Below, piece after piece: positions 15,719-21,886 of a DNA stretch of 21,886 bases. Source of the stretch: CAYVMN01 sp964452575 (GTDB lineage Bacteria > Desulfobacterota > DSM-4660 > Desulfatiglandales > Desulfatiglandaceae). The stretch covers positions 1 through 21,886 of the forward strand of contig CAYVMN010000055.1 of the NCBI GenBank assembly GCA_964452575.1, in the 5' to 3' direction. The notes below the pieces were generated by a model. The model searched no databases. It was not told where the DNA came from and saw nothing but the letters and a program-made list of their open reading frames with translations. How positions within the stretch are numbered: the first letter of the stretch is position 1; the number at the start of each line of letters is the position of its first letter. The translations under genes were made by a program, and so were the position numbers.

Positions 15719-16350
15719 TCTTCCTCCTCTTCAAACGCATAGCCTTTGAGTCCAGACTGCTGAACGAATTCCTCCATGTCCTTTCTCTTTTGCCCTTTGG
15801 CCTTATCAAAGGCCGACTTGCCGGGATAGGCGAGATTTTCGAAGTCCTTTCCAATGTTCTCGATTTTTTCCTGCCATGCCCCTGCCGTCGCAAGGCCGTC
15901 TCCGTACCTGTTTCTCAAAAAGGCAGCCCATTGCTTCCGGACCGATTCCAGCCAGCTCAAGCCCTTTTTCCGGCGCAAATAATACAGCCCATAATCGACG
16001 CGATCCAAGATGCGGTCGTGCATGGAGACGGGCGCCGCCTTGAGGAGATTAATCAATCCGGTCACTCCCTCATCCAAGGCAGAACGGGCTGCCTCTGAAA
16101 TTCCCTTGACCCTGGGGTTTGAAAGATGAATGTTCATGGCATATCCCGTCAGCGACGGGGCGTCCCACTTGCCCCCCTTCACTTCCTGTAGAATCTTTCC
16201 CACAGGTCCCATCAGGCCATGTTTGCTCTTTGTGGTTTTGACCGGATAGGTGTCCAGGTAGCGGTCAAAGGCGCCACGAATCTCATCGATTTTCGACTCC
16301 ACGGCATCCAGGTCAAAGGACTCTGTCCGGGTAAAAATGAAGTGTTTCAA
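15715..16350 (-). CDS. unrecognised 211-aa helical protein between cas10d and csc2, candidate separate small subunit
   Basis: I do not recognise this protein. It starts at TTG 16350, which overlaps the cas10d stop (TTGA), after a strong AAAGGAGG site inside the end of cas10d. Its own stop overlaps the csc2 start, so it is a tightly coupled member of the I-D block. The sequence looks mostly helical: FDLDAVESKIDEIRGAFDRY at the start, a middle part with HGLMGPVGKILQEVKGGKW and LTGYAMNIHLSNPRVKG, then a basic YYLRRKKGLSWLESVRKQW and an acidic tail EEEEE. In described type I-D systems the small subunit Cas11d is made from an internal start in cas10d. A separate gene at this position, helical and 211 aa, would fit a stand-alone small subunit. 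It could instead be a new accessory or an anti-target discrimination factor. Confidence 0.9.
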   Translation of the reverse strand: MKHFIFTRTESFDLDAVESKIDEIRGAFDRYLDTYPVKTTKSKHGLMGPVGKILQEVKGGKWDAPSLTGYAMNIHLSNPRVKGISEAARSALDEGVTGLINLLKAAPVSMHDRILDRVDYGLYYLRRKKGLSWLESVRKQWAAFLRNRYGDGLATAGAWQEKIENIGKDFENLAYPGKSAFDKAKGQKRKDMEEFVQQSGLKGYAFEEEEE

Positions 16351-18947
16351 TGGAGCACCTCCTTTACCATTTCAATGTAGTTGATGTGAAAATAAGAAGC
16401 CCTCCTGCTCTCCGCCTTCTCTTCGATCCTTCGCAGGATGTGCCCTGGGGTCGGGGCGGAAAGGATGGAGAATAGGTTGGATCTCTCGGGATAGCTTGTA
16501 GCTGCGGCAAGGATGCTGGCGGCTCCGATGGCCCGAAGCCATTTCCGGGCGTCTTCGATAGACACCCAGTTCGATCCGATGAGACTCCTTACCGACGGCA
16601 CTTGGGGCACAAAGGCCACCCCCTCACCGCCTTCAAAGTCTATTTCGTCGGTATCTCCGATGATCGCCGCTGTCATGTCCAGGGCCAGGCCGATCAATAG
16701 CGTCGTGAAAAGCTTCCTGATGGCGGTGTTGGTTTCGGATTCCTTGCCCAGAGAAAGGGGATAAAGAAGAGGGATCAGAACCATGTTGGGAGTCTGGCAG
16801 ATCACCTTCATCTGAGGAACCAGGCGATACACTTCGGCCCGAATGGAGCGGGCAACCGGTTCATTGACACGATTGCCGATCAGGGCATCGATAGCTTCAT
16901 CCCATGTGGCAAACTCCATACCCCATTCACGATTCAGGTCCTCCACTGTTTCGCCGATCTCGGCCTTGATCCTCTTCTCAAGGAACCTTCTCATCTTCTT
17001 TCGTGTATCCTCGGCACTCCGGTAAGTAAAAACCTCGGCCAGTTCCTCGCCGGTGAGCTGATCGACGGTGCTTTCCATGGCGTTCCTGGCAAGCAAGTGT
17101 GTTAGTGCCAGTGTGATCTGGTGTCCCGGGTCATCTGAATCCCCCACCATCAGGCGATAGGCTTTCTGGTAAAGTGCATTCACCTTGCGGACCAGTATTT
17201 CCCCCGATGTGTACCCCATGTTCATCCTGGGAAGCAGAACGACCATTTCCGCGGGCTTTCCTCCAAGGAGAATTTGCCTGAGAAACCGCTCATACTTGCA
17301 GCTCTCACAAATCATGACATAACCGAAGGGGCCGTGAGAAACAGCGCGGTTGCTGTGAGACTGGGGGTTATCCAGGAAATCTGCGGAAGCCTTGACCCCT
17401 TGCTGGAACGGCATATTGCAGAGAGGGCAGAAGTATTGGGCCTTCCTGGCTGTCTTACCGGCAAATGGTTTGGAAAGCCCATAGGCTTCCAATTGTTGAT
17501 CCGCGAGGTCTTTAAGATACAGATCTGGAGCAGGCTTGATGATATCTTTTATGAAGGCCTTGGCCATTTTATGGGAAAGGTCAGACCGAGAGGGAGGATT
17601 CTCAATGCCGGCAAAGGCCTTCTCCGCGATGCCAACCAGGAGGTCGATCAGTACCTCATCTTTCTTCTCATCCGCCAGATCTTCGATCCTGTCTACTTTG
17701 AAGCCCAAGCGATCTCCAGGAAGTCTCCAGAAATAGTCCACGCTCTGGACCATGTCTTTGGCGGCCATCAACGTTGAGGTGCTCTGAAGAGCCTTCCAGC
17801 TTCCTTGACCGAAAACCTCCTCATATCCTTTGGCAGCAATGTTATGGCCCTGCGTGCCTACCAGCTTTTCGTCCATCATTGCTTTAAAGAATTTAAAGAC
17901 AGCCATCTGAGGATAAGCACTGTCCATTCTTTGCGAATGATGATCTATGATTTCACGGCTTGGCTTCTCGGTAGGTTCCCCTTTCAAGTGCAGGTAATTC
18001 TTTATGATTTTTGTTCTTTCCTGTTCTTTCTTTTTCAGGAAGGACTTCCGCCTAACCGTTTTCGATGCGGACACAAGGTACTGCCTCACTTCTCTGCGGT
18101 CGAACAAATCGGGCTTGGGCAGAATATTGCCAACCGGACTACCCACCATCAGGCCTGACAGATCCGTCCCGAAACTCCCTTCCAGGACTTTTGCCAATTG
18201 TTCTTCGATCTCTTCTAAAGGCGGTTCGATTGCATCTTCGGCCGCCGAATTCACATAGAGGGTCCCGTTTCCGAAAAATAAGATGGGGGTCCAGCCCTTT
18301 CTCATATAAGTATCCACGCAGGCCCGATGAACCATGGGGGTGGAGACTCCCCTGAGGACAACTTGGTGGTAGGCGGTTTTGAGATGAAGGTTGAGCATGC
18401 TTCGCTCCAGAGCAGAAAGGGCACCCAGGAGGCCTTTAGCTGAACAGAAATTGTCTACGGCATCGACGATATCAGCCAGGGTTTTCCACCTGTCACCTCC
18501 CATCAGGAGGGCACTCACTACATTCGCATCTCCCCTCTCGTGGCGCATATGCAGGTTGATACAATTTTCGACAACCTGCAGGACCACATCGCTAGCGCCT
18601 GCGTAACCCAAGTCAGAACAAACCTCCGGCACAACCTGTTGCGTCAGGTCTTTGTCGACATCAGACACGAATCCCCTCTTGCCCAAAACGTATTCCTGCC
18701 ACTCCTGCTTCTCCTTCCCCGTGTCATGGCCGATGACCGAGGCAATGAGGATCTGATCCTCCTCTGGTGTGAGGCCAAAGTGTCTATGGATTTTCAGGAT
18801 GGGGAGAATAGAGATAAGGGCATCCAGTTCCACCATGGTATGCTCAAAGAGGCTCTGCTCATACTCTCGACGTTTTGCAATAAGACCCTTCCAGCCTCGT
18901 TTAATCATCCACTCGGCGGCCTTGCTCATCATTTCCTTTGTTTCCAT
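16347..18947 (-). CDS. cas10d: Cas10d (Csc3), type I-D large subunit with N-terminal HD nuclease
   Basis: Signature gene of type I-D: the large subunit that recognises the target and carries the DNA-cutting HD domain, working with Cas3'. The 866-aa protein has HD-type ligands at H36 (FEHTMVEL), H74-D75 (IGHDTGKEK), H133 and H136 (NLHMRHERGD), and aspartates near 159-165 (ADIVDAVDN). A zinc-binding module follows in the middle: FCPLCNMPF and ICESCKYERF, four cysteines. No GGDD palm motif is present, as expected for Cas10d. The ATG at 18947 has only a modest AAAAGG site. It is the first gene of the operon, about 450 bases below the predicted promoter. At 866 aa it is short for the family, which fits the idea that the next gene supplies what is usually its C-terminal small-subunit part. 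Confidence 0.93.
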   Translation of the reverse strand: METKEMMSKAAEWMIKRGWKGLIAKRREYEQSLFEHTMVELDALISILPILKIHRHFGLTPEEDQILIASVIGHDTGKEKQEWQEYVLGKRGFVSDVDKDLTQQVVPEVCSDLGYAGASDVVLQVVENCINLHMRHERGDANVVSALLMGGDRWKTLADIVDAVDNFCSAKGLLGALSALERSMLNLHLKTAYHQVVLRGVSTPMVHRACVDTYMRKGWTPILFFGNGTLYVNSAAEDAIEPPLEEIEEQLAKVLEGSFGTDLSGLMVGSPVGNILPKPDLFDRREVRQYLVSASKTVRRKSFLKKKEQERTKIIKNYLHLKGEPTEKPSREIIDHHSQRMDSAYPQMAVFKFFKAMMDEKLVGTQGHNIAAKGYEEVFGQGSWKALQSTSTLMAAKDMVQSVDYFWRLPGDRLGFKVDRIEDLADEKKDEVLIDLLVGIAEKAFAGIENPPSRSDLSHKMAKAFIKDIIKPAPDLYLKDLADQQLEAYGLSKPFAGKTARKAQYFCPLCNMPFQQGVKASADFLDNPQSHSNRAVSHGPFGYVMICESCKYERFLRQILLGGKPAEMVVLLPRMNMGYTSGEILVRKVNALYQKAYRLMVGDSDDPGHQITLALTHLLARNAMESTVDQLTGEELAEVFTYRSAEDTRKKMRRFLEKRIKAEIGETVEDLNREWGMEFATWDEAIDALIGNRVNEPVARSIRAEVYRLVPQMKVICQTPNMVLIPLLYPLSLGKESETNTAIRKLFTTLLIGLALDMTAAIIGDTDEIDFEGGEGVAFVPQVPSVRSLIGSNWVSIEDARKWLRAIGAASILAAATSYPERSNLFSILSAPTPGHILRRIEEKAESRRASYFHINYIEMVKEVLH

Positions 18948-19164
18948 TTCAAGCCTTTTCTAATTTGTAGTGAGCTGCAAATTTCTAAGAGAACTCATTC
19001 TAATAAAGTCTTCATCTTACACACTCCGCCCTCCATCGCACAAAAAATAGAAACCGCTCAACATCAGAAAAAGCACCCGTTTTGATGAAACATCAGCAAC
19101 TGCGAGAAATTCGTCCCAGAGGCATATCAAGGCCATTCCTATCACACCAATTTGGCGGCTCCGG

Positions 19165-19311
19165 TCAAAAAGGTCGAAAAAAAATAGTTTTTCTCCATAC
19201 GAGCAATTGAATTACCGGGGATTCGAAAATTTGAGGATTCTCTTCAGAGCGTGGCAGGATGAACGCCGGGAAAGGGGCTGGCAGCCAGATTGCGCGTATG
19301 GCTTGTTGCAC
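19165..19311 (-). CDS. possible 48-codon leader ORF upstream of cas10d
   Basis: GTG at 19311 follows AGGAGG about 10 bases upstream, one of the best ribosome sites in the intergenic stretch. It reads QQAIRAIWLPAPFPAFILPR, ending in TIFFRPF and a TGA at 19165. The ribosome site overlaps a small palindrome CCTGATTCAGG, which could hide it. It lies about 90 bases below the predicted transcription start and 217 bases above cas10d. The content does not look strongly protein-like; a leader peptide or chance are both possible. Confidence 0.2.
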   Translation of the reverse strand: MQQAIRAIWLPAPFPAFILPRSEENPQIFESPVIQLLVWRKTIFFRPF

Positions 19312-19405
19312 GGGCTTGATCCTCCTGAATCAGGTCAGGGGCCGAACGTGATATAGGATGAGAGAAGTTCTTGCTGTTTCAAATAAAATGGATGTTAATT
19401 GGTCT

Positions 19406-19434
19406 TATTAAAGGATCTGCTCTCATTTTGTCAA
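19406..19434 (-). promoter_or_regulatory. sigma70-type promoter for the cas operon
   Basis: On the minus strand TTGACA (19434-19429) is followed after exactly 17 bases by TTAATA (19411-19406). The surrounding 60 bases are AT-rich. Transcription would start near 19398 and leave a leader of about 450 bases before cas10d. It is the best promoter-like sequence seen upstream of the operon. Confidence 0.55.
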
Positions 19435-19527
19435 GTATTTATTCAGTTTGATATTTAATTTGAAACCGGGCACGTCCTTCAAAAAAATATCCTGCCGGAT
19501 CATTGACCTCACAAGCCCTGACAATCC

Positions 19528-19560
19528 CTCTGCCTCCGAATCAGAAGTCGGAGGTCAGAG
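19528..19560. repeat. intergenic imperfect palindrome
   Basis: CTCTGCCTCCGA and TCGGAGGTCAGAG pair as a 12-bp stem with one bulged base and an 8-base loop. It resembles dispersed intergenic repeats built from GAGGTCAGAGGTC-type units. It sits upstream of the operon promoter and has no T-tract. Confidence 0.4.
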
Positions 19561-19711
19561 GTACAGCCGTCAAACCCTGGTCCACCACCATTTTTAGCTA
19601 AGGGAGGAGTTGTTCCCCTCACACGGCCCCTTCGACAGGCTCAGAGCAACCTCTCCCGCCAGGGGAGAAGAGACTTGGGTTACCTCTCCGAACCACCGAA
19701 GAGGTAAAGGT

Positions 19712-20263
19712 TCATTCCCCGAGAAGGTAATCCCACTCCGCTCTCAATCCAATCCGTCCGGCCCACTCCGCCAGGTATCCGAAATCCAATATCTTCCGTG
19801 ACCGTTCCAGCACCGAAAGGGCATCCTCAAAGTCCCTGGGGCGGCCTACTTTCAGTTTCTGCAGAATGAAATCCTCCGGCGCAATGACCCAGCAAAATCT
19901 GCCAGCCAGCTTTTTCTTCTTGCGCCTCTCAAAAGCCTGACTGTCGTGTTCGTCCCGAGGGCGCATGAGATCTACTGTGATACCCTGGAACTGCATTCGA
20001 CGCTGCAAGTCCTTCAGCATCGGATTCCATTCCAGCCATGCTTCATCGAGCGAAAAACCTTCGTGAATCAATTCCTTTTCAAGCCGACCTAGGCCTTGTT
20101 CATCAACCATGACCTGGAAATCAAGGTCCACAGTCGCCCTGGGTCTACCCCACACGGCAAGCGCCCATGCACCGATTATCATGAAAGGGACTGTTGTTCC
20201 CTTCAGGGAGTCGATGACGGCCGCAAGAACATCCAGAACCCTATTGTCCTTTGGGTGCGACAT
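19712..20263 (-). CDS. MNT-fold nucleotidyltransferase, AbiEii-like
   Basis: 183 aa. The N-terminal part has the pattern FMIIGAWALAVWGRPRATVD, then LDFQV, which is the minimal nucleotidyltransferase core: glycine-containing helix, then the paired acids D-L-D as metal ligands. Later parts include ITVDLMRPRDEH, WVIAPEDFILQKL and PRDFEDAL, typical of chromosomal nucleotidyltransferases related to AbiEii, some of which are toxins that modify tRNA or protein. ATG 20263 has GGAGGAAGGAG directly upstream; longer starts lack this. The gene overlaps its upstream partner by 23 bases, so the two form a unit. Whether it is a toxin, an antitoxin or a housekeeping-type transferase cannot be told from the sequence. 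Confidence 0.8.
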   Translation of the reverse strand: MSHPKDNRVLDVLAAVIDSLKGTTVPFMIIGAWALAVWGRPRATVDLDFQVMVDEQGLGRLEKELIHEGFSLDEAWLEWNPMLKDLQRRMQFQGITVDLMRPRDEHDSQAFERRKKKKLAGRFCWVIAPEDFILQKLKVGRPRDFEDALSVLERSRKILDFGYLAEWAGRIGLRAEWDYLLGE

Positions 20264-20564
20264 GCTCCTTCCTCCAACCTGCCTTCCACCTCTTATCGAT
20301 TTCGGAGAAACGGGCCATGAGCCGGTGAATTTCCCTTTCAACCTTCTGCTCGTTCCGGGTGCCAAGGGACCTTCCGACCTGCTCCTTGAGGAGCCTCATG
20401 GATACCTCAGATAGTTCCGCACATTGTCTTATCCCCTCCTCAGCCGTCCGGGGGAAACGCACGCCACGCAACTCGGCCCTCACCAGGTCGAGCCTCTTCA
20501 ACCACCATGGCACTCCCTCATGACTTTGCATCTTGCCTCTGCGCTTCATCAATTCAGTCTTCAC
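20241..20564 (-). CDS. small unknown protein paired with the nucleotidyltransferase
   Basis: 107 aa, charged and helical, beginning MKTELMKRRGKMQSHEGVPW with a GTG start at 20564. An internal ATG at 20549 is an alternative. Recognisable segments are WWLKRLDLVRAELRGVRFPR and EIHRLMARFSEIDKRWKAG. The 23-base overlap with the downstream nucleotidyltransferase suggests the two are made together, as in toxin-antitoxin pairs where the first gene is the partner protein. I cannot place it in a family. The ribosome site (GGAGGGAGACAAAAGGAA) is spaced somewhat far from the start. Confidence 0.6.
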   Translation of the reverse strand: MKTELMKRRGKMQSHEGVPWWLKRLDLVRAELRGVRFPRTAEEGIRQCAELSEVSMRLLKEQVGRSLGTRNEQKVEREIHRLMARFSEIDKRWKAGWRKEHVAPKGQ

Positions 20565-20732
20565 TTCCTTTTGTCTCCCTCCACGTCCCTTTTCCTGATT
20601 ACAGCGCGAGTGTGAGATCCTGCCTTAGAATTAGCACTCGTTCATTGACAAGCGTCGATTCGGGTATAGCAAGGAGAAAAGCCTGCAACCTGCCATTAAA
20701 TCAATAGACCAATAGATTTCCCATGATCCGTC

Positions 20733-21330
20733 TCATTTCTCCTTCTGCCGCTCCCACAATTCATTCAGCAACAGGGCGGCTCCATCAAAGGCGATCAGGT
20801 GCCGACCACATTCAAAGACCGGCAATCGCCAGTCCACATCCTTTTCCACGGTTTTCGGGACCACAACGAATATGTGGGGCCGGAAGGTCATGAGATGAGA
20901 GACCACGATTTTATGCCCTTCCTGAATGAAAGTCATTTCAAAATAATCTCCGGTCACCCTCAATACACCACAGTCTTCATCCTCAAATGTCGGCATGACC
21001 CACACTCTCTTGTAGCGGCCGTATCCTTTGACCGTAAGCATCCCCATATTCCCGGCCGGATGAGGGATCTTTTCATTGAACCTCAATCCCTCGGCCCTTT
21101 TCAGAAGAGTCACCATGTCTACACTGTACCTGGCCATCTCCCGGTCTTCCCCGTGCCTCTCTTTTTTGGCAAATTCACCGCCCCAATCGTCTTCCCTGTC
21201 CCGCTCTTGGTCTCCAGAAGAAAGGTTTTGTGATTTTCCCAATCATCCATCACCGAGGCCTGATGTGGGTAAAGCTGAAGCCGGGTTTCCTAATGGTTAA
21301 TGAGGGGAGTTTTAGGGCTTGTACTATCAA
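20733..21330 (-). pseudogene. second copy of type I-D helicase cas3', internally deleted
   Basis: The 5' part, from TTG 21330, reads IVQALKLPSLT, matching the start of the intact helicase at 4069-6081. It then carries a one-base deletion and a TAG before ETRLQLYPHQASVMDDWENH and the Walker A box SGTGKTIGAV. It then jumps, with a frame change, to the C-terminal region: EFAKKERHGEDREMARYS, MVTLLKRAEGLRFNEKIPHP, and so on to GRHLIAFDGAALLLNELW. About 467 codons (residues about 53-519 of the intact protein) are missing, including DEFH, SATP and the arginine finger region. Over the remaining C-terminal 125 residues the two copies agree at roughly 86% by eye, so the duplication is between close relatives. 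An unbroken 169-codon frame covers the C-terminal piece but cannot be a helicase. Confidence 0.92.
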
Positions 21331-21415
21331 TTGACATCCTATTTTTGTTTTGGGACTTAAATAACCCGGTCTTTGATTGATCCTATTTATGTCATGTTCA
21401 GGCTTTGGGGCAGTC

Positions 21416-21886
21416 TTATGCGACTTCTTCAATTCCAATTTCCACTTGGCCAAATCCCTTTGACCGGTAACCTCCCAAACCTTTGATCGCTTCCATTCGG
21501 TCTCTAACGAGACCTTTTAGCACTGTTTCCTGAGTCCAACCATCATTGCCGAGCCATGCATCACCCTTTGTGGCTTCCTTGAGGGGGCGTGCTTGCCCCA
21601 ACTCCCATCCCAGCAGACTATTACTGACCAAAACTTCGAGGATTCCTGTGAATTTGCTTTCGGGAGGCACGAGTTGATAAGATCGGTTAGTTCCACGTAC
21701 TACTGTATGACTGGTGCGCTCCAAACGCGCAGAATAAAGCTCATCGTACCTGATATCAATATCAGTGAAAAGAAACGGAACTTGAACAAACCCGACTAAT
21801 CCTTGTGCCCCTAACAAATAGCAAACAGTAATTAGGGGACATCCTATAATACTCCTGTCAAGAAAAAAATTAGGCAATAATAAATG
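21416..21886 (-). CDS. RAMP-superfamily (Cas7-like) CRISPR protein, 5' end beyond the window
   Basis: The frame is open from the window edge to the stop at 21416, so the true start is not in view; a TTG at 21877 is unlikely to be it. The visible 156 codons end with the RAMP glycine-rich loop, GGYRSKGFGQVEIG, close to those of Csm3/Csx7-type Cas7 proteins, preceded by MEAIKGL. An upstream part reads FTDIDIRYDELYSARLERTS and GTNRSYQLVPPESKFTGILE, consistent with the second half of a Cas7-type fold. It probably belongs to another type III module to the right. It lies 85 bases upstream of the dead cas3' copy, mirroring the cmr6-cas3' order at 6078-7025. The exact subtype is not clear. Confidence 0.75.
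   Translation of the reverse strand, partial: HLLLPNFFLDRSIIGCPLITVCYLLGAQGLVGFVQVPFLFTDIDIRYDELYSARLERTSHTVVRGTNRSYQLVPPESKFTGILEVLVSNSLLGWELGQARPLKEATKGDAWLGNDGWTQETVLKGLVRDRMEAIKGLGGYRSKGFGQVEIGIEEVA

Larger units (their letters stand above)
18948..19711. other. 764-bp intergenic region upstream of cas10d
   Basis: No long reading frame has the look of a gene. It holds, from right to left: a 7-bp hairpin TACCTCT/AGAGGTA (19681-19706) just past the nucleotidyltransferase stop, a TTCGACAGGCTCAG phrase near 19631 of the kind often dispersed in genomes, an imperfect palindrome (19528-19560), a good minus-strand promoter (19406-19434), and a possible 48-codon ORF (19165-19311). The last 200 bases before cas10d are AT-rich with no repeats. 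No CRISPR repeat unit was seen. Confidence 0.7.

Noticed and set aside
18491..18510. GGD triplet in Cas10d (near residues 150-152) considered as a palm motif
   Set aside because: It lies inside the HD domain in LLMGGDRWK and is followed by RW, not a second D; Cas10d normally lacks GGDD.
20575..20660. TTAGCACTC half-site resembling a CIRCE (HrcA) operator
   Set aside because: The second half, GAGTGCTAA, at the required 9-base spacing is absent; only a loose CGAGTG/CACTCG pairing is present.
1..21886. CRISPR array
   Set aside because: Searched by eye for regularly spaced repeats of about 25-40 bases on both strands; none was found. The short GCAGAC units at the element ends have a 10-base period and belong to the terminal repeats.

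Overview
The window is one end of a bacterial CRISPR-Cas island. Every recognisable gene is on the minus strand, so transcription runs from high to low coordinates. Strong AGGAGG-type ribosome binding sites, dense ATGA stop/start overlaps and REP-like palindromes suggest an anaerobic bacterium of the Desulfobacterota type. That placement is inference only; nothing in the window is a phylogenetic marker.

Layout, in order of transcription. (1) 21886-20733: the 3' part of a RAMP (Cas7-like) gene cut by the window edge, then a wrecked second copy of the type I-D helicase cas3' with about 467 codons deleted. (2) 20564-19712: a two-gene unit, a small unknown protein overlapping an MNT-fold nucleotidyltransferase, possibly toxin-antitoxin or abortive infection. 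(3) 19711-18948: a 764-bp non-coding stretch with a good sigma70-type promoter (TTGACA, 17 nt, TTAATA), a long leader and a possible 48-codon ORF. (4) 18947-14045: a type I-D effector module: cas10d with an N-terminal HD nuclease, an unrecognised 211-aa gene, csc2 and csc1. (5) 14044-13556: an ORF6N-family pseudogene at the seam. (6) 13514-6078: a complete type III-B Cmr module (cmr1, cas10/cmr2, cmr3, cmr4, cmr5, cmr6) with intact HD and GGDD motifs in Cas10 and the target-cleaving Asp in Cmr4. (7) 6081-4069: intact cas3' of type I-D, sharing an ATGA overlap with cmr6. (8) 3865-3101: an MNT-HEPN fusion protein. (9) 3072-2855: a small frameshifted gene overlapping cas6. (10) 2858-1812: cas6. 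(11) 1912-1384: a 529-bp element with terminal inverted repeats carrying a nonsense-mutated GxxExxY gene; it has overwritten the end of cas6. (12) 1358-159: cas1.

The genes read as one composite operon in which a III-B cassette sits inside a I-D cassette, between csc1 and cas3'. A single Cas6 and a single Cas1 would have to serve both effectors. The I-D complex would use Cas10d HD plus Cas3' for DNA degradation, and the Cmr complex would cut RNA and, through GGDD, make cyclic oligoadenylate. No CRISPR array, cas2, cas4 or CARF-domain effector is visible here.

The most unusual points are the interleaved I-D/III-B order, the 211-aa gene between cas10d and csc2 (a candidate stand-alone small subunit), the duplicated and then destroyed cas3', the GxxExxY element that supplies the last 33 residues of Cas6, and the MNT-HEPN protein embedded in the operon.
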